DNA of 64,000 nt from Tateyamaria omphalii (GTDB lineage Bacteria > Pseudomonadota > Alphaproteobacteria > Rhodobacterales > Rhodobacteraceae). Both the position numbers and the translations under genes were made by a program. The stretch lies in NCBI RefSeq assembly GCF_001969365.1, contig NZ_CP019312.1:2976001-3040000 (forward strand), in the 5' to 3' direction. The number at the start of each line of letters is the position of its first letter. The first letter of the stretch is position 1. Below, piece by piece: positions 27,751 to 35,032 of the stretch. The notes beneath the pieces are model-generated. The model had not been told where the DNA came from, made no database searches, and saw only the letters and a list, made by a program, of their open reading frames with translations.

Positions 27751-27759
27751 GGGGTCGGG

Positions 27760-28407
27760 TCACTTGGCCTTCCACGTGTCGAGCCAACGGCGAATTCGGC
27801 CCCGTTTTTCGGAGACGGCGTCGCCTGCGGCTTCCCAACTGTCCTGGATTTCCTCAAGCGTGGGGTCAATCCGCGCCCGGCGGAACCGGCGCCAGCGGAC
27901 CCAGATCGCGTAGAAGATCGCCGCGATCGTTGTCAGGATGATGATGTTGACCCACGGGATGCCCTTGGACGCGTCCGGCCCATCGACCTGGCGCAGCGAG
28001 ATCGCGTTGGGGAAAATCGTCAGAAACTCGTTCCGCCAGCCGTAATGCGTGATCACGTACCATTCGGGGGCGGCGCGAGTCGACGTGGCGTCGGCGGCCT
28101 CGGTAAAGAGGTTGGAGGTGTCGAACTTGAAATAGGGCGGCCAGCTCCAGCCGGTATCCTCGTTCCGGTAGACCATGGGTCGTCCGTTAGCGCGCACCGT
28201 CTGGAGGAACTGCACATCCCGGCTGATGAACGTGTCGGATTGTTCGTCGGGCCGCGACCAGAATATCCGTGTCCAGTCGTTCAGGTCCTGACGTTCCTCG
28301 AACACCCGAACGATGCGAACAACATCGCGCTGCGGCAGCGTGTAGTGCAGCGCCGCGCCCAGCGCGACCCAGAAAGTGATCAGAATGGTCCAGCCGACAT
28401 ACCGCAT
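27760..28407 (-). CDS. DUF1523 family membrane-anchored protein
   Basis: A 215-residue protein of unknown function. There is an N-terminal transmembrane helix (about 6-22), a middle domain of ~130 residues with many aromatic residues (ENTGW-like DTGWSWPPYFKFDT, WYVITHYGWRNEFLTIFPNAISL) that probably faces the periplasm, and a second helix (about 150-170), then a basic cytoplasmic tail. This fits DUF1523, a family found mainly in Rhodobacterales. It is the last gene of the unknown minus-strand cluster, 12 bases after the 87-residue gene. Confidence 0.75.
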   Translation of the reverse strand: MRYVGWTILITFWVALGAALHYTLPQRDVVRIVRVFEERQDLNDWTRIFWSRPDEQSDTFISRDVQFLQTVRANGRPMVYRNEDTGWSWPPYFKFDTSNLFTEAADATSTRAAPEWYVITHYGWRNEFLTIFPNAISLRQVDGPDASKGIPWVNIIILTTIAAIFYAIWVRWRRFRRARIDPTLEEIQDSWEAAGDAVSEKRGRIRRWLDTWKAK

Positions 28408-28419
28408 TGGGTGTCCTTT

Positions 28420-28683
28420 TTACGCAAAGTTCACGAGATAGATGATAAGGCCAATCAGCACCATGGGCACGATATAGACCCCCAGGATCAGCTTGCGCCG
28501 GAGCGATCCGTCATAGTCCGCGAGCCCATGTTTGACATAGGCTTCGCGCGGGCCGGGAATGTCGCCAGCGTCCCATTCCGCTTCCAGCCGGTCGCGGGCA
28601 CGCGCGCGCGAGTAGAACGATAGCGAGATATAGATCACTGTCAGCACCACGAAGGCGATCAGAAACAGTCTTGCAACGGCCAT
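28420..28683 (-). CDS. Small two-helix membrane protein, unknown function
   Basis: 87 residues with one hydrophobic helix at the N-terminus (about 4-22), a charged middle (SRARARDRLEAEWDAGDIPG... then AYVKHGL) and a second helix at the C-terminus (about 66-86). The start ATG28683 lies 4 bases after the DUF6638 stop, so longer in-frame extensions are unlikely. I do not recognise the family, but its place between two Rhodobacterales-type DUF genes suggests a shared complex. Confidence 0.72.
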   Translation of the reverse strand: MAVARLFLIAFVVLTVIYISLSFYSRARARDRLEAEWDAGDIPGPREAYVKHGLADYDGSLRRKLILGVYIVPMVLIGLIIYLVNFA

Positions 28684-28687
28684 GTCC

Positions 28688-30019
28688 TTACCTCCTGACT
28701 GCGCCCCAGGGCCCCACGCGTGCAATCAAGTCGCGGGGCTGGGGATCGGGTTCCATGGGGGCGTCGTGCCCAAAGAGCGCTGCGCGCGCGCCTGCCTTGT
28801 CGGCCTTGTACTCGGCTTCGAGATACTGTGCGACATATTCCTTTTTCGCGTCCGCCCAAGTGGCATAGGCCGCATAGAACGCCTGTTTGTGGCAGATAAA
28901 GAGCTGGCGCACGTCGCGCGGGCTGAGTTCGGACAGCAGCATGTTCACGAGGTCCGCATCGGGTGTGGAGGCGGCGCGCAGGGTGTAGAAATAGGCCGGG
29001 TGTTCGGAGCTGATGCGCGGCCACTTGCCCCCATGCTCGGCCCAATTGACCAAATCGGCGAGGCCGTGGAATTCATCGGGCAGCAGGTGCGCGTGGTCGC
29101 GGGCAAGGCGGCGCATATCGCGCCGTGTTGTGCCTGCAAGGTCAACGCCAGCTTCCGTGACCGCTGATACCAGGATGAAATCCATCTTCTGCTTCAGGAT
29201 GGCCGTGCCGTCGATGCCGCGCGCCTTGACCACGGGTTCGACCAGATCGTTGTATTCGAGGAACTTGGCGATGCGGTTTCGCTGGGTCAGATCGAAGGTG
29301 TATTTGGTGGGTACGTCCTCGGGCTTTTTCCTTGCGGCAATGGTGGCCGGGTGGTCAAGCGTCTGGAAGATGTAGAGCCCGCCGAAATGCGATGTCCAGA
29401 AGTTGCCCTTGTCCACCCTGAGCGGCTTGAGTTTGACCGGGTTGCGAATGACATCGCCCGTCTGGCCGGCAAGCTGGATCATCTCACCGATCAGGACGTC
29501 GTCGAACCAGGCGTCGTCTTCTTGAAGGAAGGTATCGACTTTCTCGGCCAGTTGCGCGGCGTTGCGCACCGTGCCCCGCGTGGTGTCCGCCTCGACGGTG
29601 ATGGCGCGCAGGTCGAAAAGCCGCGCAGGATGCGAGATGTCGTAGACAGTGTTCACCAGCTCACCTGCCACCGCGTCGCGGGCGGTGAGGGCGAAAAGTG
29701 CAGCCTCATTTTCGGCGATGAACCGTTTGAGGACACCCTGCGAGGTAGAGAACTTGGCATCGAGCAGCGGGCACTTGCGCTGCTCGGTCGACAGCAGGAT
29801 GAACTGCCGGTTGACCCCGTTGTGGTTCAGGTAAAGCGGGTCTTTCAGCTCGTTCCCGACCTCGGGCGAGTAGCCGGAGATGTCGATGTAGAAATCGGTC
29901 AGCGCGGTGCGCTTGCCCGTCAGATGTTCGAGCGCGCGGTTGTAGCGTTCGACCAGCGCGGGCGAGGCCACGTGGAAGAGGTTGCCGAACATCAAGCCGC
30001 GTTGGATGAGGCGGATCAT
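28688..30019 (-). CDS. DUF6638 family protein, unknown function
   Basis: 443 residues, mostly soluble and probably helical with no signal peptide. It begins MIRLIQRGLMFGNLFHVASPALVERYN and has no nucleotide-binding or catalytic motif I can identify. I recall this family as DUF6638, found in Rhodobacterales; that assignment is from memory of sequence style and is less certain than the gene itself. The start overlaps the stop of the 98-residue membrane gene (ATGA), so the two are translationally coupled. Confidence 0.75.
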   Translation of the reverse strand: MIRLIQRGLMFGNLFHVASPALVERYNRALEHLTGKRTALTDFYIDISGYSPEVGNELKDPLYLNHNGVNRQFILLSTEQRKCPLLDAKFSTSQGVLKRFIAENEAALFALTARDAVAGELVNTVYDISHPARLFDLRAITVEADTTRGTVRNAAQLAEKVDTFLQEDDAWFDDVLIGEMIQLAGQTGDVIRNPVKLKPLRVDKGNFWTSHFGGLYIFQTLDHPATIAARKKPEDVPTKYTFDLTQRNRIAKFLEYNDLVEPVVKARGIDGTAILKQKMDFILVSAVTEAGVDLAGTTRRDMRRLARDHAHLLPDEFHGLADLVNWAEHGGKWPRISSEHPAYFYTLRAASTPDADLVNMLLSELSPRDVRQLFICHKQAFYAAYATWADAKKEYVAQYLEAEYKADKAGARAALFGHDAPMEPDPQPRDLIARVGPWGAVRR

Positions 30020-30312
30020 GGGCGTGTTCCCCGAAGTTGCGCCAACCGGATGACCAGCACACCGACGCCTGGCATGGAGAGCGACAGGAGTGCGTTGGCG
30101 AAACCGGTCTCCCTGCTAGGTCCGAGGATCGGAAGCGGCAGCCCTGCGGCCTGGATCAACAGAACCAGAACCGCCGCAATGCCGATGATGACGATGGTGC
30201 AGACCATGCCGAACAGGAAATCCGGCAACGGCATGGCGCGCTTGAGGTATGGGGGCAGAACCCAGGCGAAGGCCACGATTACACCCATGCCAATGATACC
30301 TGTAAGGATCAT
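30016..30312 (-). CDS. Small membrane protein with IR-AQL tail, unknown function
   Basis: 98 residues with about three hydrophobic segments (2-20, 33-58, 74-90). The C-terminus VLVIRLAQLRGTRP resembles LLIIRIAQLGLRERE of the 104-residue protein encoded at 30796-31110, so the two are probably paralogues. It overlaps both neighbours by 4 bases, which supports the short start at ATG30312 over longer in-frame extensions. Confidence 0.7.
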   Translation of the reverse strand: MILTGIIGMGVIVAFAWVLPPYLKRAMPLPDFLFGMVCTIVIIGIAAVLVLLIQAAGLPLPILGPSRETGFANALLSLSMPGVGVLVIRLAQLRGTRP

Positions 30313-30599
30313 GCCAGCCGTCCTATGCGGAAGATCAGCGGGGTGGCGAGGGCCAGCAGCGGCAGGGCGAAACTGCGGAAGGTGATCTGGAGGTTGTAAC
30401 CGATATAGGCGCCCCACGAGTTGTTGAAGAGCAGCATGGTTTCGGAAAGCGGCGTGCCTTCGAAGCCCACGGCGGTGTGGATGGCGGCTTGGGCGAGGAA
30501 GAGGAGGGCTGTGGCGGCGAGGAAGCCGAGGAGGGCCCGGTGGAGGGGGAGGACGGTGCCGAGGAGGAGGGCGGTGGCGGTTGTGATCCAGAGTATCAA
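30309..30599 (-). CDS. Small membrane protein, TTG start, unknown function
   Basis: 96 residues starting at TTG30599, chosen because GGAGGA lies 5-6 bases upstream and the hydrophobic sequence begins right there; the in-frame extension further upstream is hydrophilic and crosses a repeat. Two to three membrane helices are visible (about 3-19, 22-45 and 72-90) around a loop FEGTPLSETMLLFNNSWGAYIGY. The stop overlaps the next ATG. Family unknown. Confidence 0.65.
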   Translation of the reverse strand: MILWITTATALLLGTVLPLHRALLGFLAATALLFLAQAAIHTAVGFEGTPLSETMLLFNNSWGAYIGYNLQITFRSFALPLLALATPLIFRIGRLA

Positions 30600-30640
30600 A
30601 CGCCGTCCTCCGAAACTGGTGCATCGCTTGAACCGTGGGT

Positions 30641-30690
30641 GCCCGGCATCGCCGGGCCGCGCCCGACCTCCCTCCCGGGAGGGCGCATTG
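30641..30690. repeat. GC-rich palindromic repeat, copy 1
   Basis: A first hairpin GCCCGGC-ATC-GCCGGGC (30641-30657) is followed by CGCGCCCGACC and a perfect 14-base palindrome CCCTCCCGGGAGGG (30670-30683). The reverse complement of 34612-34671 has the same order of blocks (GCCGGGC, CCCGACC, then a CCC/GGG-rich palindrome). It lies in the only large spacer of the cluster (30600-30795), where I see no gene. Confidence 0.5.
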
Positions 30691-30795
30691 TTGATGTTAC
30701 GCGCCGAACAGTCGAATTGTGTATTGCCTGTGCCTCGCACTGCGCTGCTTCTGTGTGCGCCCACCCGAGGTCAGGTACGGCCCGGCTAACGATGC

Positions 30796-31110
30796 TCACA
30801 ATTGCGCCTTCCTATCGTTTTGCTCTCGTTCCCTTAAACCAAGCTGTGCGATCCGAATAATCAGCAGAGATGCCCAATAAGGTGCTGTCCCGAGCCAAAA
30901 GAAGCCCAGATCCATTGGCAAGCGCGTTATCGGACCCATTGGAAAGAATGCAATTTGTATCGGGAAAAGAGCGGCTGTGACGGCCAATGCGCCGACGCCG
31001 AATCGCAGTCCTGCGTTTGCAATAGGCCCTCGCACCGCCTTCACGAAAGTCGGTGCCCAGAACGGAACAATCACCACCACCAAGAAGGTCGCAAGACTAA
31101 ACGCCATCAC
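30796..31110 (-). CDS. Small membrane protein paralogous to the 98-residue protein, unknown function
   Basis: 104 residues with two to three membrane helices (about 3-22, 34-55, 70-90) and the C-terminal LLIIRIAQLGLREREQ that matches the tail of the protein at 30016-30312. The start (tandem ATG ATG) overlaps the stop of the AAA+ ATPase gene by 4 bases, so it is very likely made together with the ATPase. Base composition here is lower in GC than in the neighbouring ATPase. Confidence 0.7.
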   Translation of the reverse strand: MMAFSLATFLVVVIVPFWAPTFVKAVRGPIANAGLRFGVGALAVTAALFPIQIAFFPMGPITRLPMDLGFFWLGTAPYWASLLIIRIAQLGLREREQNDRKAQL

Positions 31111-32981
31111 CCCCTACTCCCCAACCACCGCTTCTTCGCCTCTTCCTGCCGCCCGAAGTCGCGCACCATCGCCTCGATCGCGACTTCATCCGACTTGTCC
31201 GCATACCGAAACTCGGAATCCGCGTACCGGTTGATCTCCTGCACCACCATGTCCACCGTGATCGGCACGCGCAGCTCTTCGATCATCGCCTTCTTCTCAT
31301 CGTAGCTTTTGAACAGGAACAGATCGGGCTGCTCCATCCACTCGTCGGGCAGTTCGAAATCCATCGCGCGCACCTTCACCGCGTCGGTGATGTTCTTGAT
31401 CGCGCGGCCGGTGAAGCGCTCATCGGCCTGTTGGATCGCTTTCAAATAGGTGCCCAGCTTGGCAATCGTGTCCAACTCGCCAATGTCCGAATGCACCCGG
31501 TCGAACACATTCATCAGCCCCGGTTCGTGCGGACGCGAATGCGAGTCGAAGCTCGCGGCGACCGCCTTCTTGATCTCTTGGGCCGAGAACAATTCGTGCG
31601 CGCCCATCGGGATGTCGTGGTTCTTACCCATCAGCAGCGCGAGGATGTCGATGTAATCCTCGCGCGTTTGCGGACCGTCCACCAGGAACCGCGCCCCTGC
31701 CCGTTGGCGCAGGGCGTCGTCGACATTCTCGGGGTAGTTCGAGAACATGCCGAAGGTGCAATTGCCGCGCACGACGGTGTTGGCGCCGGCAAAGCTTTCC
31801 ATTAGCACCGCCGTGATTTCCAACTGCCCGGCCGAGGATTGGCGGTCGCCGCGCTTGCCCGCCAGCTGGTCGATGTCGTCGATGGTGCCGAAGCCGATCA
31901 CGTTCGGGTCGATCACGTTGCTGATGAACGCCTTGGCGTTCTGGCCGGACTTGCCCTGATAGCTGTCGATGTTGTCGGTGCTCAGGTTCTGGTAACGGAA
32001 GGTGTAGCCCGCGACCCCGCAATAGTCGTTGATCAGCCCCGCCATCATCTGGATCAGGGTCGTCTTGCCCGTGCCCGGCGCGCCGTCGCCCATGAAGGTG
32101 AAGATGAAGCCGCCCAGTTCGGCAAATGGGTTGAGCCGCCGGTCGAAATCGTAAGCCATCAGCATCTTGGCCAGCTTCATGGCCTGATATTTGGCGATAT
32201 GGTTGCCCACGACCTCGTGCGGCTTCTTGAACGTCATGGTGAGGGTCTGCGACTTGGCCTTGGTGGCAGGCGTAAAACCCTGAACGGTAAAGTCGTCCGC
32301 CTCAACGTGCCAGCTTGCGCCGGTGAAGGGGGCAAGCCGCGCAGCGTTCTGCGCGCGCAAGGACACCTTTTCCATCAGCGCCTCGGCATAGGCAGTGATG
32401 GTGGCGACAAGGTGGACGTCGTCGGGGGCGTGGGCGGCGATATCCTGATCCAGTTCCCAAAGCGCCCCGTGCAGAGCGGTCTGACCATTATCGGTCAGGA
32501 TCTCCTCGACCTCGCCCACCTCTGCCGTGACTTCGGTCTGGTGGGCAGAGAGCAGATAGGCGGTGGCGTTGCCAAAGACGTAGAGCGTGATCAACGCCTC
32601 CGCCGCCAGCAGTTCCGCAAACTCGGTCTTGCGCGCGGCAGGCAAGGCCCCTTCGAGGTTCGCGCGTTTCAGATCGCCAAGGCCGGAGACAGAGGCGTAG
32701 TTCTCCGCCACCGCCAGCGCGATCGAGATGGCACGGCGCAAGGCGTTCAGCACGGTGGCCTGCACCGGTGACATCAGCGCGTTATCGTCATCAGCCCCTT
32801 CGACGGTTGCCATGAGTTGTACGGCCCCGGTGGGCACCGTACGGCGGGTGACAAGGCCGGGCGTGGTCGTGCGGAAGCGGCGGCGCGTGCCCACGCCGCT
32901 GGACCGCTCCTGCTGCGGCGCATCCTTGCCCTTCCCGATCCGTGGCGCGTGGTCAAAGCCCTGCAACATGGACAGCGCCAT
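31107..32981 (-). CDS. AAA+ ATPase of an uncharacterised family
   Basis: 624 residues. A helical N-terminal region of ~280 residues precedes a single AAA+ module: Walker A GDGAPGTGKTT (298-308), a Walker B region IGFGTIDDID (362-371) ending in Asp-Asp instead of the usual Asp-Glu, sensor 1 TFGMFSNYPENV (409-420) and an arginine-finger region DDALRQRAGARF (421-432). A C-terminal part with MDFELPDEWMEQPDLFLFKSYDEKKAMI follows. No transmembrane helix or protease domain is seen, so it is likely a remodelling ATPase. The N-terminus is uncertain: ATG32981 has no Shine-Dalgarno, and another frame starting at 33040 may be its true beginning. Confidence 0.82.
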   Translation of the reverse strand: MALSMLQGFDHAPRIGKGKDAPQQERSSGVGTRRRFRTTTPGLVTRRTVPTGAVQLMATVEGADDDNALMSPVQATVLNALRRAISIALAVAENYASVSGLGDLKRANLEGALPAARKTEFAELLAAEALITLYVFGNATAYLLSAHQTEVTAEVGEVEEILTDNGQTALHGALWELDQDIAAHAPDDVHLVATITAYAEALMEKVSLRAQNAARLAPFTGASWHVEADDFTVQGFTPATKAKSQTLTMTFKKPHEVVGNHIAKYQAMKLAKMLMAYDFDRRLNPFAELGGFIFTFMGDGAPGTGKTTLIQMMAGLINDYCGVAGYTFRYQNLSTDNIDSYQGKSGQNAKAFISNVIDPNVIGFGTIDDIDQLAGKRGDRQSSAGQLEITAVLMESFAGANTVVRGNCTFGMFSNYPENVDDALRQRAGARFLVDGPQTREDYIDILALLMGKNHDIPMGAHELFSAQEIKKAVAASFDSHSRPHEPGLMNVFDRVHSDIGELDTIAKLGTYLKAIQQADERFTGRAIKNITDAVKVRAMDFELPDEWMEQPDLFLFKSYDEKKAMIEELRVPITVDMVVQEINRYADSEFRYADKSDEVAIEAMVRDFGRQEEAKKRWLGSRG

Positions 32982-33113
32982 GGGTAATGCGCCGTAATCT
33001 CGGCCTCGCGCAGTTCCATTTGATCTGACGTTTGGCTCATATCACTGACCTGCTCTCTTCACTTTGCAAAATAAACATCCCCCGGAGGGCCGATCTGCCA
33101 TCCGTCCCACCCG

Positions 33114-34229
33114 TCAGTACCGCAGCACTCGCCCGGACGGGCTGACCACGAATTTGCGCACCGATCCAAAGCCCGGCGGGTTCATCTCTTCCAGCGCCTG
33201 AAAGGCGCGTTGCGGCAGGACGATGCTGCGCTCCATCCGGGTCGCCCCGAGGTCGGCGCCACGGCCCGAAAAGGGGTCGAGGGCAAACACCTCGCGTTCG
33301 ACCGACGAAAACCAGCCCGCGCGTTCCTCGATCACACGTTCAGAGCGCAGGTCTTCCTCGGTCCAGACCAGCGCCCAATCCTGCCCTTCGGGCGCGCGGG
33401 CGGCTTTCAATACATCAAGGATGGGCCCCGATTGCGCGGTGAAGGCCGAGGAATACATCGGCCCCGCGTAGAAACGGCGCAGGCGTTTGGGGTGGATGTC
33501 GTCGAAATCCTCATCGAACCCCTTGGCAATGGTCACCAGCTTCAGCTTGCCCAGCGATTGCGCCATCAGATGCGCCTGCGCTTCGGGCCAGCGGCGCGGG
33601 TCCTTGGGCAGGGCGGTGCGGCCCGTGTCCTCGACCTCCATCATGTAGATGACGGGCAGGTTCAGTTCGGTGTCGTAAACGGCCCAATGGATGCGGAAAC
33701 TGCGACGATCATCGCTCAGGTTGCCGGTCCAGACGATCTGTGGGTCGTTGCGGGGCCAGAATAACTGTCCGCGCATCAAGTCCTCGTAATAAAGCCGCTG
33801 GGACAGGGCGAATTGCAGCTTTGTGGGCACCTGCCGGTCGCCGATAATCACCTCGACCATCTGCTTTTTCAACTCGTCCGCGGGTTCGATACGGTCGAGA
33901 TGCACGCCCGACTGTATCGCGTCCGAGGCCATGGTGAGCAGTTCTTCGGCCGCCGGAAAACCGCTGTGGCGCGTGTCAATGGCGAGGGAACCGAAGAAGC
34001 GCCCGGTGTCGCGGCCGACCAGCAGGTATTTCTGGCCGAGCGCGCGGAAGGTGAAGGTGAGTTCGGCGATGTATCGGGTGAGAATCTTAACCTCGTCCCG
34101 GTTCAGATCACCCTCGGCCTCCATCACACCCGCGACGCGGGTGAGATGTCCGGTGATCGTCTCGAACTTCTTGAAGTAACGGCGCGAAGCGAAAAGGTCG
34201 GTAAGGCCGGAGGTTTCGGGTTTGGTCAT
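33114..34229 (-). CDS. Conserved hypothetical protein (371 residues), AAA cluster
   Basis: A soluble protein without signal peptide or recognisable motif. It starts MTKPETSGLTDLFASRRYFKKFE; this ATG overlaps the stop of the upstream 119-residue gene (ATGA), so I prefer it to an in-frame codon five residues earlier. The N-terminal ~130 residues are helical. The rest alternates strands and turns (QLFWPRNDPQIVWTGNLSDD, IHWAVYDTELNLPVIYMMEV) and may be a globular binding domain. Located between small membrane proteins and the ATPase, it may be a substrate or adaptor component. Confidence 0.75.
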   Translation of the reverse strand: MTKPETSGLTDLFASRRYFKKFETITGHLTRVAGVMEAEGDLNRDEVKILTRYIAELTFTFRALGQKYLLVGRDTGRFFGSLAIDTRHSGFPAAEELLTMASDAIQSGVHLDRIEPADELKKQMVEVIIGDRQVPTKLQFALSQRLYYEDLMRGQLFWPRNDPQIVWTGNLSDDRRSFRIHWAVYDTELNLPVIYMMEVEDTGRTALPKDPRRWPEAQAHLMAQSLGKLKLVTIAKGFDEDFDDIHPKRLRRFYAGPMYSSAFTAQSGPILDVLKAARAPEGQDWALVWTEEDLRSERVIEERAGWFSSVEREVFALDPFSGRGADLGATRMERSIVLPQRAFQALEEMNPPGFGSVRKFVVSPSGRVLRY

Positions 34230-34585
34230 TGCCCCAATCTCCAAACACGAAAGAATTTTCGCTGGATCGGTTTCGCTTGCCCGTCCAGTTCGAAAACGTG
34301 TTTCAACGCAAATTCATTCACGTCCGTCCTCAATCCCGCTCGGCGCCGAGCCGAAACAATTGCCGGAAGAATTGCGCCTACGCACATCCGGGATATCAGG
34401 CCAAAGAGACCACCAGCGAAAAACATCGTGACTGCCGGGATCAGTACTTGCGACCGAAGCGCTTCGCCGATCGGTAATGTTGAAAATTGGTCCGTTTGAA
34501 ACACTGCACTGCATTGGCTTGTCAAAGTTAGTAGCGTCAACAGACCTCCAAACTTCAAGAAAACCAACAAAGGACCCAACTTCAT
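34226..34585 (-). CDS. Small membrane protein (119 residues), unknown function
   Basis: Two hydrophobic segments (about 4-22 and 48-75) with a Cys-containing turn between them (SQCSAV), then a basic C-terminal tail (SARRRAGLRTD..., PIQRKFFRVWRLGQ) that is probably cytoplasmic. AT-richer than the flanking genes. Coupled by ATGA to the 371-residue gene. No family recognised. Confidence 0.65.
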   Translation of the reverse strand: MKLGPLLVFLKFGGLLTLLTLTSQCSAVFQTDQFSTLPIGEALRSQVLIPAVTMFFAGGLFGLISRMCVGAILPAIVSARRRAGLRTDVNEFALKHVFELDGQAKPIQRKFFRVWRLGQ

Positions 34586-34611
34586 TCCCGACTGCCTTTA
34601 AGCAGGACCAA

Positions 34612-34671
34612 GGGCATCCCCCCGCCCGGAGGGGCGGTCGGGGGCTGCCCGGCGGCGCCTCCGGGCGCTCG
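34612..34671. repeat. GC-rich palindromic repeat, copy 2 (inverted)
   Basis: This stretch contains CCGCCCGGAGGGGCGG and GCCCGGCGGCGCCTCCGGGC. Read as its reverse complement it follows the same block order as 30641-30690. It fills most of the 103-base gap between two small membrane-protein genes and has no coding potential in context. Confidence 0.45.
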
Positions 34672-34688
34672 AGTTTCTCCAGTGTCGG

Positions 34689-35027
34689 TCATAGCTGCTG
34701 TTCATTCCAGTCGAGATCAAATTCCAACCAGCTTTCCAGTTTTGCATGTTCGAGCGCCAGTTCAGGGAAAGGTCGCAGCAGCAATCCTACAAGAGCGGAG
34801 TAGTTTTTGGGGTGCAACCAATACCAGCCAACGAGACAGGCGAACAAAAGGCTGGCAACAGCCAGTAGATGAAAGTGCCCACTCTGAAAGAAAACAAAGG
34901 CAAACTGAAAACAGAGAGAAGCAATCAATGCCCACTTTCGTGTTCTTACCCAGCGGGGTTTAAATCCGGGGGAGAGCTCATCCACGCTTTTGATGCGCAA
35001 AGGTCGTGGCCGTTCCTTAAGCCACAT
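34689..35027 (-). CDS. Small membrane protein (112 residues), unknown function
   Basis: A basic N-terminus (MWLKERPRPLRIKSVDEL) leads to two adjacent helices (about 31-50 and 53-72), followed by an acidic, Leu-rich C-terminus (LLRPFPELALEHAKLESWLEFDLDW). This reads as an inner-membrane hairpin with both ends in the cytoplasm. It begins 5 bases after the stop of the coiled-coil gene, so it is almost certainly in the same transcript. Lower GC than the ATPase and DUF6638 genes. Confidence 0.68.
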   Translation of the reverse strand: MWLKERPRPLRIKSVDELSPGFKPRWVRTRKWALIASLCFQFAFVFFQSGHFHLLAVASLLFACLVGWYWLHPKNYSALVGLLLRPFPELALEHAKLESWLEFDLDWNEQQL

Positions 35028-35032
35028 TGACC

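Noticed and set aside
30600-30795. N-terminal extension of the 96-residue membrane protein through the spacer
   Set aside because: The extended frame is hydrophilic, crosses a palindromic repeat and ignores the GGAGGA site just before TTG30599.
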